Below, piece by piece: positions 12,140 to 26,223 of a DNA stretch of 64,000 nt. Made by a program: the position numbers and the translations under genes. The DNA is from Brachypodius melanocephalos (lineage: Eukaryota > Chordata > Aves > Passeriformes > Pycnonotidae): positions 12,568,232-12,632,231 of the forward strand of contig VZSR01003807.1 in NCBI GenBank assembly GCA_013398615.1, read 5' to 3'. The number at the start of each line of letters is the position of its first letter. Position 1 is the first letter of the stretch. The notes beneath the pieces were generated by a model. It saw only the letters and a list, made by a program, of their open reading frames with translations. It had not been told where the DNA came from and made no database searches.

Positions 12140-15100
12140 CTGGAAAAAGAAAAGGATTCAACAATCAACAACACGTAATGCAACTTGCTCTCAAAAACTG
12201 TTTATCAATGCATATAAAGAATTCAGTTTCTCTTGATACATTACTTGCCTTGGAATATTTATTGAAGCTGAAATTTCTGTTTATGTGTTCGTGACACTTC
12301 TGGAATTTTTCATATCACGTTCAATGTAATAAAGGCACAAGTAGCATAACAATGACCTCACTAATATGTAATACTCGTTTACATAAGAAGATAAAATATT
12401 TTTATCACTGGATAATAAGCTTATATATTTCTTCACCTGCTGCCCAATTACATTAAAGTAAATTGGGCAGGGAGAGGAAAGGGGAAATAACCTGAAGAAG
12501 CCCATAACATGAAGAAATAAGCCACACTGAAATACATAATTAAGTCTATAAAATGGATTTATCATCCACCAGAAAGGCAGTGCTGAAGGACATGCAATGC
12601 ATTCCTTTAACAGTCATGGTGTGTATCAATATTGTAACACCTGTACTGATTTTCTTAATCCTTTTCTTGTAACTTAGCAAACTTGTTTACTCATTTACAA
12701 GGTAAGAAGAATGCAAATGACATTTCAACACACCTGGGAGCAAACAGTCCAGGGACATGTCTACGGCAACATCAACAGCCCTTGACCAGGGCAAAAATGG
12801 CTCTATGTTTACCAGATTTACAATATATATGCAGGGTTTAAGACTGGATTACTGTTTTACCAAATTTTCCTTGTGCTTCATAGATGATTAAATCAAAATG
12901 GACAGAAACACTGGAATCCAAGTAACACACAAATAAAAGTATCTCTTTACAGCTCTGTAAAAAGAAGGGATATGAACATTTGGACATTACAGAAGCACTG
13001 CAGCACCATCTTAGAAAACACACAGGCTGAAGACTCTCTTCATAGCTCTTACATTAAGTACATGTGGGTAGAATACCAAGATGGCTTCATTTACTTCTGA
13101 TGTCTGCATAAGAACTCATAAAATAAGCCTAAAAACAGAAGTCAAAAATCAACAAGTTCTAGGCCTTAGGGCTTCATCTAAAGTTTCTAGGTATCAATCA
13201 AGTTTAATTAACGTTGTCTTCCCTATTTCTGCTGACTGCCTTAAAGGATGATTCAGATGTACATGCTTTTGCACTGCAAGTCAGTTAACCTCAGTGGAAT
13301 GTTAACTCTGAGCAAGCGATGACAATGTCAGCTCTACTGTCTATCACTTTAGCCGACAGGATGGGGAGAGAATGGGAACACTTTTCATACCAGCTGCCAT
13401 GTACAAAGCATTTATCTCCCTGCATAATCCTGTTAAAAATACTTGTCTGTTTCACCAAACCTAGATGGTTTTATGGATGCAGCGAGTCCATATGAATTAC
13501 AGGGTGCACAGCATAACGAGTGGAAATCATCTCTCCCTACATGAATGCAATACTACAGGTGTGCAACAAGTTATGAAAGATTAAGAAGACAACTGGGTAT
13601 TAAAAAAACATGAGGACCAAGAGATCCTGCGGTTTCACATAACAAATAGACTGCTGAAATACTAGGAAACATCCTTCAAAAGTTTGCTTTTAGGAAAGTT
13701 TTCAAAGACCGAGATTTATGAAATCAGTGCTAGCTAAATGAAACAACAGCAAGATCTAAGCTTTGGTAGCTATAAGCCTTGCTTCCCCCATGTCAGGAGA
13801 AGCCAGTCAGAACAAACAGCCAAAGAGAAGCTTTCATAGTGCATGAATGTCCTACTGCTCAATTTATTTCTTGCCACAAAGGATTACTGAAATCAAAACT
13901 ACTGTAATATGCTCAGACAAGAGTACAAATAGGCCACAAGAACGGATATTTAAAAGGATTAGAGGGAACATGTACATTAATGAACACTAAATATAACACA
14001 ATTCTCTCACTCTTCTATTGCATTATTCATTACACGTACCCAAGAAATTGCAACTGAAGTCTGTTGACGGAACCAGAGCTGTATGTGTGCGAAAGGTAAC
14101 GTGAGATAATCCCAGGGTAGCACAGTAGGCACAGTACAATCTCAACACTTGCCAACACAAAACCAGCAATGGCATTACATACACAAATTCTTACTGATAC
14201 TCAGGATGGAGACTAAGGGCCATCATGACTCTAATATATTTCCTTTTAACAGTAATTTCATATGAAATTGGTAGAAAGAGCAAATTGATGTGCTGAAATA
14301 CTAAGAAAGCCCAACACTGCTTAAAAGTGATGTTTTCAGTACAGTAAAAAAGCATGACAAAATCTGTCTCTGCCTGGCTGAACCAAGTCCACCTGCAGTG
14401 AAAAAATCCCCACTCTCAAAGCCCTGTACAATCTTCGCAACAAGCATGAGGTAATCTGCTTTGCCTAAAGTTGTTTTCAAGATTCAACAACATGTATTTT
14501 ACCAACTTTGACTTGGAATTAATTCAGCAATAATGCAGAAAATACTGAAGATGGCATCTTTGGGAATAACAACCAAGTAATATTCCACCAATTAAAAAAT
14601 TATTTCAAGCTGAGAAGCCAGTCCATGCAGCTCCTCACAGAGATTCAGTCTGGGCAGAACCATTTAACACAGTCTGATTTATGTACAGATCATATAATAT
14701 TGTGTGGGCTCACAGAGAGCTCAATGACATCTCTCCTTTAAAAACATCCAATTAATTTCTGAAATACTTGTGAGCTAAATTTTAAAAAAAACCCAGCAGA
14801 TATCATTAGACCTTTTTATCTTCACATTTGTTTTTAAAAAAGGGAGAAAAATCTTACTTATCCTGAGCTATTAAAAAAATCCATTGAATGTGACTTCGAA
14901 CTAAAAACATGGATCTTAGATAAAAATTGTGAATAAATCTGTAGAAATACATTTGCATATTTATATATTTTATGTTTGCATGCTTATATAATAAATATAT
15001 TTGTACTGCTACATTAAGTCAATATTATTTTAAACACTTCTAGTGTTACTACTTTTAGAATTGTCAAGTACTGAACACAGAAAAAGATTATCCCTCATGT

Positions 15101-18100
15101 TTGCTCAGATTCCTTAATTAATTTAATTGAGGATGTAACCCTTCAGGCAGCAGCTCAGATATTACAAGAAGTATCTTTTTTGAAGGATATTTTCAGTGAG
15201 TTTTTAAAGCAAACATTAGTGGGTATGTCCTGACAGCAAATTTCAGAATTTTCCCTGCAGAGGGACTCCCTGTGCAGAGACCTGCCCACTGCCAGTAACA
15301 CTTTGATAAACAGCAGAGAGCTCCAGGACAAATCTCTGTCTTACTGCAGAGCAAGCAGTGACAAACCTTTTCCAATTGGCACTTGGTAACTACTAGACAT
15401 GAATTGATGTCCTCAGTTTACATCTTAGACAGGGTAAAACAGTCAGTTTTAAACAGCATCTCTAAGGACAGCAAATACTAACTAGGTCTATCCCATAAAA
15501 CACATTTTTAGAAAATACTACTAGACCAAAGACCCCCTTAGAAACTGTTACTGTGAAAATAGCTTTTTCAGACAAAAATGTTTGGCTCCGCATACTGCAA
15601 GCTGTAACATAACTTAAAGTTTTGAATTAATTGAGAACTTTGATACTTTTAGCCCTGCTTTTTGCTTGGCTTCTCAGCTGCTTTTTTGAAGCATCATGTG
15701 AAAGTTTGCACGAGTGTAGGAGGGAAATAAAATCTGGTGGAAGACTAGTCTGTCACAGCTCGGTAAAAATAAAAACACCCTGGCACAGAAGAGATATTTA
15801 TCAAGCATCACCTCTGTGAACAAAGGATGCAGAAGCACAAAAGCAACTCTTGCCACCCAGCAGCCCTTGTAACCGTGTAACCATGCTCCCTGTGGCTACC
15901 GAGATCAGCAGAAAAATACATACAGAAACTGTGCTGAGGAGCACGCACAGTCAGAGTCCTACAACTTTCAAGCATTGTCATTAGAAAAGGGGAGGAAAGA
16001 AAAGGAGTCCCCTGTAGGCCTTTCCTGGAAAGATGAAGGCTTTCCTGAAAGGTTCACTGACAGTTATTCACTGATGGGGACACTCAGTAAATGATGAATC
16101 TATCCAGTATGGGTATCTGGGGACAGGCTGAGACTGCAGTTTTTAAAAAGTGGTTTTATACATTGAAGATTTAAATTAAGATTTGCTCAGTTGGCAGGCA
16201 GAGAACAATAAAAGCACAAATTTCATACAAAGATGAAATAGCCATCATACTTAATTACACTAATTAAAAAAAACCCAAACAAACCTAACAAGCTTGGCTT
16301 GCAAGACTGTTAAGAGGATACTCTATGTCAAGGTGTTCATCAATATAAAACTCTTTGTAGCACATACAAAATATGTGTACTCTAGGAAAAATATAAATGA
16401 AATTGAGCAAAGTAACACAAGGAAATAAAATGATTGTTCCTTTTCCTACATCATCAATTCCATTTCTGTTTCTGCACGTTCTGCCTGTTTAATACACCAG
16501 TGCCTATTGGCATGCAGGTGATGTCCAACAGGAGAGAGGAGGCTGGCACTGTGCACCCTGGGTTCAGTTCCACATGTTACAAGTTAACATTTGAATGAGA
16601 CTGGGCTGCTTGCTTTAAACTAGCCCAAGGGGTTTGTTGTTTCTCCTTCCACTCTCATTTATGGCTCCTCTCAGCTTACCCTTCAACTCCACTGCATCAT
16701 TGCTCCAAGGCACTGTCCCAAACTTCTGCCCTTATGCCAACACAAATCCTTGTCAGGTTCTTTTGTGATTGAAGTTTCACTAAAATGTATGAAAATTACA
16801 CCATTTTGTTGACTTCTCTTTCTGTCTCTCTAACAAACCAAACATGCACTTGAAAAGGATATTGGCACAAAACAAGGGAGACAGAGGCACAAATCAACCT
16901 ACAGGGAGAGGGAATTTGGGCAGTGGGAGGAGACCTCAGTTTCAGCAGCTGTCAATAAGGTTTTCATTCAGACTACAGCCCCTTGTGAAACCATGTTCTA
17001 ACCTTGACCTCTTCCAATTTAGAGATGGCAACAGAATACCCATATATAGACAGATTAAAGGCAAAGCAAGACTCTGGGCTAGAAGAACAAAAATAGCTTT
17101 TAACTTATTTTTCTAATGATAAGTTGCCAGTGCAAAGAAAGCAGCCAAGGACATGCATGAAGAGCAACATAAGCAGAGGAAGACAAAATGGGCAAAACGT
17201 GAGGACACAGCAAAAACCTGGGAGGCTGCTGCCTCATAAAGAATTTATAAAGATAAACAGGACAAAGACAGTGATCAGAGTGAAATAATTTTGCTGTTGT
17301 GGGGTTTGGAGGGTTCCTTCTTTTACTTGTTTTTTCCAGAGGCATGCTGCTGGCACACAAAAATGTAGTATAATTTGAGTATAGATTAGTCCACGTAATG
17401 TTTTGTACAGCTTTTAAAATCCCTAATGAATTGTTTTAAGGGATATTAAGGAACACACAAACTAATTTCAACAGGATTTGAAATTTACTTAAAAATAATT
17501 TATTTCATTTTTTTTATTTTGAACATTCTTTCTAAATCCTTCACTCTCTCATTTCACAATGATAAAGCAGTTTCAAAAACTTATTTGATAAAATACAAGA
17601 CAAAAATCACTCTTCTGAAAATTTGCTTCATTTTGAATTCAGGAAATCTGGAATGTTTGCAAGCATGTGAAGACTATGGAAATCAGAACAGTTGTCAGAC
17701 AAAAGGCAGAATGACAACAGGAACAGAAGCAAAGCCAGAATACTACCTCCTCATCATCTTAATAATCTAAAATATTATGACCTATATTAGAAAGGCATCT
17801 TTATTGAATGGATTCAGATGAGAACTGTTTAAATATACCATTTAACCTTGCTTAAATGCTTTACCAGTTTATTCTCTATTTTACAGTATTAGATAAATCT
17901 TATCTTTTCTATACTTGCTATATTTCTTGTGGCTAACTACACTTAAAATTAATTCTAATTGAAAATAATTTTAAAGTGGAAACACATATAAACTAATAGT
18001 AATTCCAGTGTGTAACTAAGTATCCTAGCCTCTGCCAGCATGTAGAAATGATTACTTAAAACAAAGAAGATTAATATGATGAAATCACACAGATTACTGA

Positions 18101-18619
18101 AGCAACATGATCCTTAAACCTAATAAGGTAAGTGCTTTATAGGTTCTCTCCAACCTATTACAAAATAAAATTAGTTTAACATTACCCTGAACGACAAAAG
18201 CTCAACAAATGGTCTTCAAAGTTTCATGCAGAAACTGGATTCAGTTTGGTCTTTAAAGCTGTTCAAACCCATGAGCAATTACTAAGAATGAGAGACTGCA
18301 GGGACCTCTCTCCTCTGGCTCAAGCCTGCAAGCATTCAATGGAACCCCTTGCAGCACTGACTCCACTGAATTGTAATGCATTACCATTGGAATAAGGTTT
18401 ACACAGGCTGGATTTGGATGTAGGAGTTTAGATGAAGCAAAGCAAGCACTGTTGATTATGGCATTGTAGAAGATAACCACAAACTCTCTCCTACAAGTAA
18501 AGATCTTAAGGTTTTAATGCAGCAGATAAACAAGAGTCAAAGTAACAGCTGTGCGTGACCTCCCAATTTGTATTCCTACATGAATTAACTCTAATGATCC
18601 ACTGTCAAACTTCAAAGCT

Positions 18620-18654
18620 GGAATAAATAAAATGCATAATGCAAAATGAACCTG
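18620..18654 (+). repeat. 35-bp perfect direct repeat, copy 1
   Basis: A 35-base string starting GGAATAAATAAAATGC and ending TGAACCTG occurs here and again, without a mismatch, at 19541-19575. The flanks differ at once on both sides, so only this short block is shared. It is too long to be chance even in A+T-rich DNA. It may be a short templated duplication, or two copies of a dispersed element I do not recognise. Confidence 0.9.
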
Positions 18655-19540
18655 TCTGTGAAACAGATGTGGTTACTGAAGCTCCTGCAATGGCAATTAC
18701 ATTTTACTTTGTTCTAGAGATAAGGAGCATCTTTGTTTTACAAACCACTGTTTTAAAAATTTTGATTCCATCAACTGTTGGTCGGAAATTTCCAAGCAAG
18801 ACAGTAAGAAAATCTTATTTACCGAACTGGTAGATACATCAAATGCCTGACTCTCATGAAAAATCAATGCAAGTATAACATATCCCCAAAAGGCAAACTC
18901 AGAAAAGGCATAGCTTCCAAACATGCAGCAAATGGAAGTCTTGCTTTATTGCTATTTCCATTCCCTGACTAATTACTTACTTGAAAAACTAAAAAATATA
19001 TTTGTAATTAAATTTTCCAGTTCTGCACACAGTGTAAGGTTTGGTTCTCACAGTGTAAGACTACCAATGAATGAATTCCACTAAATACATAAACCTGTAA
19101 TCTCTTTTAAACAGCCCATATAGAACACTTTCTTTCCTGTTGTGCTTCTTATTGCTTCCTTATTATTTCTTATTATTTCCTGTTATGTGATTTTATAACT
19201 AAACCATCAGGTTAATCCCAAGTACTAATGAACTGAAATGAAAACTGGGACAAAACAAGCGGAAATGCATTACGGCACCACTAACTCCCTAAAGGAGTGT
19301 GAGCTTCGAGGTGATTTTTCACAGGATCCTCTGGAAACTGAAGCACACACAAATAAGTTGCTGCTAGTTATTGGACTCTGAGCTTTCAATGAGGCACTGT
19401 TTGTTTTCACTCTCCCTAATCTATAAGGTCTAAAGGCTAGATGTAAAGCCTAGCTCTTGCTAAAGGGCAAAGGCTTGTCAATGCAATCCCTACCTCTGGC
19501 CACATTCCACTGTCACCCTGTATAGCACAAATGAATAAAT

Positions 19541-19575
19541 GGAATAAATAAAATGCATAATGCAAAATGAACCTG
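19541..19575 (+). repeat. 35-bp perfect direct repeat, copy 2
   Basis: This is the second identical copy of the block at 18620-18654, 921 bp downstream in the same orientation. It lies about 50 bp before a large A/C-rich low-complexity tract. The preceding bases (ATGAATAAAT) partly echo its start, which could have helped strand slippage or template switching. Confidence 0.9.
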
Positions 19576-19625
19576 GCTACCACTGAGTTAAAACAGAAGA
19601 ATTGTTCTTCACCTGTTCCTTTTCC

Positions 19626-19785
19626 AAAAACAACAACAACAACAACAACAAAAAACACCAAAAACCCCAAAAAAACCCAAAAACCCCCAAACAAATAAAC
19701 AAAAACCCCCAAAAGCAAAAAAAAAAAAAAAACCCTCAAACAAACAAACAAACAACCCCCAAACCCACCAAACTCAAAAAATCCG
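19626..19785 (+). repeat. A/C-rich low-complexity tract: (CAA)n, AnCn, (AAAC)n
   Basis: A compound simple repeat: about seven CAA units, then alternating A and C runs (C4, C3, C5, C5), a long A run, (CAAA) units and further C runs. On the minus strand, the sense strand of ZDHHC14, it reads as T runs separated by G3-G5 runs. Open frames spanning it translate to poly-Asn/Lys/Gln or poly-Val/Phe and are artefacts. Confidence 0.95.
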
Positions 19786-22700
19786 TCAAAATATTCATTT
19801 TCTGATTGATCTTAAACGAATTTAAATCACTGCAATTAATGAGTGCCAGAGAACAGGTAGGAACACACAAAAGGCAGGATGAAGTTCAACTGTGACTTCT
19901 AGACCCACTCAGCTGCTATGCAGAAATCCCGCCCATACTCATAATCTTAGGAATAGTGGATCCAGTATCTTATTGTCGTGATTTAACCTCACAGGCATCT
20001 AAACACCACACAGCTGCTCATGTACCCTGGATTTTTTTTTTACTCTTCTTTCCTCTGCAGTTCTCCATATCACAAGTCTTTTGTACAGAACACACAAATG
20101 AACTTTCATCTGGAAATACAGGAAAATACATGAAAAAACATTCGCCTCTTAACTGCTCAGTGAAAGCCATTATAATAAAAGTCTTTGAATATTCACTGAG
20201 AAACAGATACAGCACTTCCTAGGGCTCCCTTATTTATGAAAATGGAGAATTGATAATCCCACACACCCTACAGATCAGAAGTATGTATAATATTGTCATA
20301 AATAAAGCACTGGAAACATAAAACAAGGAGGAGGATAAAACCAAGAGAGCCTAACCTCCTCTTCCCCAGAAGAAGTGGAGCTGAGCAACTCAGCAACTTG
20401 ATCATAAAAAGACTCAAGAGGCTTGTTTGTAGTAGCTTCACAGCCATGGGTCTCCACAAGTGCTGGAGGAGTTTTACCTGAAATGGCATCCTCTGCTTTC
20501 TCCTGCTGCCTCCTCACAGTCTCATGTGAATTCTCTTATCCCACACTAAGTGCTCACTGGAGAGGCAGACTGACATACTGCAGGCTACCTCTGATTAAAA
20601 AAAAAAAACAACAACTAATTTGCACTTATGGTTCCAAAGCAGTGCCAGATTTCCGTATCTAAAAATGGGTCAGTTTAAATATATCAACTTGCAAAGACCA
20701 GCTTGAGGCAAATCATGCATTTCACAGAAAAAATAAAGCACACAGTGCTTCATCTACACAGAGATTCATTATCACTATAAATATTTGGATTAGCAATATA
20801 ATGGAAACAGCTAGGAATAGCCTTTCACTGTTTTGCCTTAGAACTGAGATTTTGGGTGCAAGTCATAGAGGTCCACGCATGAAAAGTTTAAGAAATACAC
20901 TATGATGAAAGATTGCTTCTGAATCACCAGAGTTTACCAATGTCATAGCATTAAATTATCTTCAGAGATGTGTGCAGAAAAGATTGCACTGTTTGAGTAA
21001 TGCAACACTTTTGTCTGAGCATTTCCTTTTTTTGGAAGACATTTAAATGCTCTTTATAGACTTCAGTGTTAAATGCTCATCAAACCTAGGCAAGCATGTT
21101 CAAATTGAAAATCAGTATCTTTATCATATTGTATTTTTCTCTGTACTTCCACAAACACATCGCCGAGGGGCACTTTCCTCTTGGGAAAGGCCACTGACTG
21201 AAATTATTAATTTCATAGTCTCTTCCTGAATACTTCTATAATTCACCAAAATTTACTTCTACCATACACCAATTCTGTGATTTAAATCACCTGTTTAAGT
21301 AAGAAAAAACATATTCCATCATATATTCTCTTAAGCCAGCTACATTGAGAAATATATATCACAGAAAAATACAGTTTATCACAGAAATGTTACTTCAAAA
21401 ATTAAAAACTAAGGATGAAAACCATCCCTGTTAATGGTTTAAAGTTGAGGGTATCACAGAAGATTCTGTAGCAAGCACAACAACAAAAAAATTTTCCTCA
21501 TTTAAAATAATTATGTTCTTCACACAAATGTCAGTCACTTAAGAACCACAGTTACTTTACAGTTATATGTCGTACAGTAACCAAATATTTTGACTGCTAA
21601 TGCATAAACCAGATCTGAATGTAAAATAAATGAAGAAATGCCCAGTTTTTACAGTTTCTTAAAAGTATTTTATTCAATATTCCCACTCAGTTTTAATTTT
21701 TTTGTCACATGCAAATTTCCTTTTCTACTGTTTCATTGAGATTTTCAAGCTTTTTCCCAACTAATATGCAATTTTGTCCAGTAATTATCACAACCCCTAA
21801 TTTTAATGTAAACCATAACCGGATTTCAGGTAGGGGAGATGAATAAACACAGGGTGTTACTGCTATCCTTCTTTGAAAGTGTAATTTATTTGTTCAACTT
21901 AACATCTCTCTGTTTTTGTCAGACTGCCAAAACTCCTAAAAATTGTCACAAGGTGAAACAAAGAAAAGGTCTTTGTTACATCCCCTCTGACTATAAATTT
22001 CAAATTCTTTTCTTCTTCTAACATTTCAATTATGCAACTTGTTAGCACCTGTATACGACATGATCCCCACCAAAAGAATACATTTTTGCCAGTATTTATA
22101 CAGACACCAGTAGACAGCTTTGCAAGTGGAATGATGTGAACTCTCTCCCTAAGGTAAACCATCCATGAAAACCAGAGAAAAGCTCAGTTACTTCACTGTT
22201 CCCAGAATATACTCTCTGGAATTGCAACATAAGATTTATTCTCTATCTTTACACTGTCAAACACGTTCTGCTGTCCACCTTCCAGTTTCAGATGCTGACA
22301 TCAAAACAATTCCAACAGACATTCTCAACCACACAAATACCACACCAACTCTTGGTCTTCACTTTGGCACTTTTACATAAATAGGAGACCACCAGGGCAT
22401 GAAGATAAATAGAAATGGAAATCTTCTGAATACCTAAAACAATTGCACAGAAGCTAAAATAAAACAAAGATTGCAACTGACTGTACTAATGTACATCAGC
22501 AATGTCCAACCAATTTCACTGAGTCCTTCAGTCATTGGTATCATGAGCTCCACCATTTGTCCTGGTGTCTTCTGTCTTTAACCAGTTTTGCTGCTTTGGC
22601 CAATCCCTCAGACTCTCTCCCGGCTGAGAAGCTGCCTAGGCCCTTTTGCCAAATCTAAATGCACTAATCATATTCCTCATGCTACAGCACCAGAGGGGAA

Positions 22701-25090
22701 CTGCAGATTTTACAACACCCCACCATTGTCCCAATTTATCTGAGGATATTCACAACTGAATTTAAAGAGAAGCTGCTACCCTGGGTTAATTAGTGACTTC
22801 ATACACAACAACACAAACAGACCATAATCAGGAGGAAGATCCAGAGTTTGGTAACCTTCTATAGACTTCTTCCAACCTGTCTTCTGATTACATCTCTTCT
22901 CCATGGCAAAGCTTGCCTTTCAGTTGGCAGAACACACTACAGCCAAAGAGATGAGCTACATGGAACGAAGAAGCATGCTGATTATGTCACTTGAAACAGC
23001 TACACTAAATGAAAGGATACACGTCCAATGTGTTGCTCCTCCTTCCTTTCTGTGTCCCTTGCATGACCACAAAGTTCAGGAGTTTTCAGGTTTGTGCCCA
23101 ATTTCTGAATAGTTTTTCTATGGAAAGGTGCAACATAATGGGGATTTACAGCATTTTCTGTCTGCAAGGGTTCAGAACAGAGTGACCTTGGTGCACCCTG
23201 CTCCTAGTTCTAAAAATTAAACTAAAGCTCACAGTGGATAAATGACAAAGCAAAGGGTACATCCAACATTGCAGCAGAGTAAGCAAGTTCTATTTACATG
23301 GGACAGACTGGGAGCACAAGCTTCTGTTTCTTTACAGGTATATAAAATCCCTTTTTCCTAGACCACTTCCATTCTTTTCTCATATTGGACAGTTTGCCAG
23401 ATACATTTCTATTCTGTCCAGGAAGTCAAAGCTTACAAGGATACAGAAGACTGTAATGAGATTTTGCTGAATGGATGAAAAAGGGACTGAAGACTACACA
23501 TCTTATAAAAACTAGACATTATCCTAAACCACACTCTAATCTATAGAGAAACTTCTATTTCAAATTTATGTTAATTAAAATGCTAAACATTACATTTTTG
23601 TCCTGAACTGCAATACAACATTAATATCCTCTATGTTCCAAATACATACTAACAACCTTGCATAAAACATGCAGAAAATACTAGGGCTGGAGGGAAATAA
23701 ACATGCAAGAGCCACGAGTGCAATTATTCTATTCAGAAAAGCTACAAACCTTAAAATAGCAAGCAGCATGGCAAATACCAAGTCGCCAGTACAGCTGTAT
23801 TAATTCTCCCAAAAGATTTTTAATGCAACTACTCTTGAATTAAAATTCATAGCCATGAATGTATATGAGCCCTATTACTGGTGTCTGAATCAACCAACAT
23901 TAGGAAATACTAAGATAAGAGCTCTCTGCAATTTTTCAGTCTGCTGGAACAGGAGAGAGACATTAAAATGTAACAGTCCACATCTGCCAACCCAGAACAA
24001 CTGCCAGGCTCGTGTTTCAGCCTCATGTACTACGCAAAGGGTATGAGCATCTCACTGTGAGCATCGTCAGGACAGCACAAATCTCCCTCTTTGAACAAGA
24101 ACACATTCTGCTGCTTCTCAACAGCAGTGATAATTATGCACAGCATCTTCAGCTGTATTTTGTTCTGTAACCTAAAAAAAAAAAGGTAAAGACTTGTTCC
24201 AGAAGTTTGTTCTACCCTAGGGTGAGGTCCCAGGAAAAAGATAGCATTTAGGAACACGATTAACACTGACTGTAATAGAACCTAGTGCCAATAGGAATCC
24301 AGTCTTTGAGAGAGTTTCATTAATTCATACTTATTAACCCCTTCTCTCTTGTTTATGGAAATATACATACAACCCACAAAAATAATTAAAACATCTGTAG
24401 GCAGACCACTCTTGACAAAAACCTTTCAAGGTATTTCTCATATGGTACTGAAGAACTAAATTAAGTATTACATCTCTATGCCAAGGAAATCAGCAAAAGT
24501 AAGCAAAGGGCAAACAAAGGCCCTGGTAGCATTACTGCCCAGCAGCAGTCTGCTAGAATCAAACTGGTATTAGGAAGTGTCTAGACAACAAAATAAGTAC
24601 TGAAAATATTTTTTAAATATATGGCGTAAACCCCTCAGTTGTCAATATGCTACATTACAACCCTACAGTGCAATCACCTCTAATTTGTATGTGATGTTAT
24701 AAAATTCATACTAAAATTAGCTAGAACTATATATGCATTTCAAAACAACAAAGAAACATTCCTTATTTTTTGAATTACTCTGCAGTCAGATGCTTGTAGC
24801 TTAGCCAACCCTCTGCAGCTGCTTCGACACCATGCCAATGCCTTCACTTCCTCAGCCTTTCTATCCTTAGGAAGCAATCTCTGGAGACCTAAACAGAGTT
24901 ACTCAAACAATGCTGTATCCTCCAACTGTTGCTAAATGCAAAATCCATCTTGGCTTCTTTTGTTTCTTTTGAAGGACACTGAATGTGTGCATTGGACTTC
25001 ATTTTTGGTTGATGAAATAGTATTTTATTTTCTTTCAAAAAGGACATAGATCAACCTAAGAGAGGCCTGTTACAATAGGGGTCAGAAACA

Positions 25091-25204
25091 GTTCAGTGGA
25101 TGGGGCAGGAGACCAGGAATCAGTAAAGCTGGCTCCCTGGATCAGCCAGCATTCTGTTGTGTGACCTTGTGCAAAGGTAATTCACCACACCATGATCTCT
25201 CTCC
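25091..25204 (+). mobile_element. Ancient MIR-type (CORE-SINE) fragment
   Basis: The stretch starts GTTCAGTGGATGGGGCA, runs through AGGAGACC, and contains GTGTGACCTTGTGCAAAGG followed by an AATTCACC block and CTCTCTCC. That order (CAGTGGATAGGGCA, then GTGTGACCTTGGGCAAG, then CACTTCACC) is the signature of amniote MIR elements as I remember them. It is diverged and truncated, lacking the tail. It is in the plus orientation, antisense to ZDHHC14. A library search is needed to name the subfamily. Confidence 0.65.
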
Positions 25205-26194
25205 TTTTTTGGAGCATCCACCTACCCAGGACACATTCAAGACAAAATCATGTGCCAAATCCTGCATGACTATAACATTTCCCCGGGTAATTTATTTTTA
25301 TTGGGGGATTTTTTTTGCTGCCAGTGAACCCTGATGATGGTCTTGGACACTACTGTACAAAAACACTGTTTAAGCAGCAAGCAAATCAGCTGGAATCTCT
25401 AGGTAATACTGAAATACAAATAATTACTAACAGGAAACACTGCTTGGCTTACACAATACAATAGGGGAAGAAAAAGGAGGAGAACTTAAAATAGTAACTC
25501 CATATGTTACTAAGCTGATTATCAGTTGTCTCATTAAAAATACTGTGGTTACAAAAAAACAAAGAAAATTTATCAATCCAAAAGTGTTCCAGCTTCTCCT
25601 AAAGAGACAAGGTGTTTGTCCTTTACACGTTTTAATCTTGTGTTATAAACTCATACAATTCAGCTTCAAACAAGAACTTTACTGGTTTTCAAATACATTT
25701 AATAGGAACCTGATGCTGACAGACACATTAGGAAGTTTCTTTCCAAGTTCAGTCAGCACATCTTTGTCAATATTTTAGACAATAACTCTAAGGAAATTAC
25801 TCCAAAGTTCTGGGGGGATAGAAAGTTTCTAGAGATACCTGAATTCCTCTTTTTTGCTGTGAAGTGAATGATATTGAGAAACAAGCACATTTCCAGTAAG
25901 CAATTCCATTCAAAAAAAGCCCTAGACTTTCTGAATTTCAAGATCTCAGCCTTGAAGCAATCAGATATTATCTATTTGCCCTTGTGAGGAGTAACAGTAG
26001 CCCATACAGACTGAAGTAATTTCCTCCATCACCAACATGCTGAGAGTAACTTTTTGTTGAGAGTCCAAATGAAGCTCCTCTTCCTCTCAGCCAGCTTAGT
26101 CATTTCCACTCCTGCCTTGTGCTGACACAAATGATCCAGGAAGTAAGTGCTAGAGTGAGAAGTGAGATGGCTGTTTGTTTGTTTTCAAACTTAT

Positions 26195-26223
26195 AATGAA
26201 ACCAATGAAAATTGGTTTTCATT
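26195..26223 (+). repeat. Short inverted repeat (12-bp stem, GAAA loop)
   Basis: AATGAAACCAAT is followed by GAAA and then ATTGGTTTTCATT. The arms are complementary except for one extra T in the right arm, so a 12-bp stem with a one-base bulge and a tetraloop could form. No function is evident. Confidence 0.75.

Noticed and set aside
11677..12178. Plus-strand open frames of 105 and 128 codons
   Set aside because: They are antisense shadows of ZDHHC14 exon 2 and its flank.
18130..18180. GGTTCTCTCCAACCTATTA, resembling a CR1 3' terminus
   Set aside because: Only about 20 bp agree and the upstream CR1 motifs are absent.
18280..18425. Stretch with ACTGACTCCACTGAATTG and GTTTACACAGGCTGGATTTGG, reminiscent of old reptile repeats
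   Set aside because: The resemblance is limited to short strings and I could not assign a family or borders.
19437..19805. Open frames rich in Phe/Val or Asn/Lys/Gln
   Set aside because: They are translations of the A/C-rich simple repeat.
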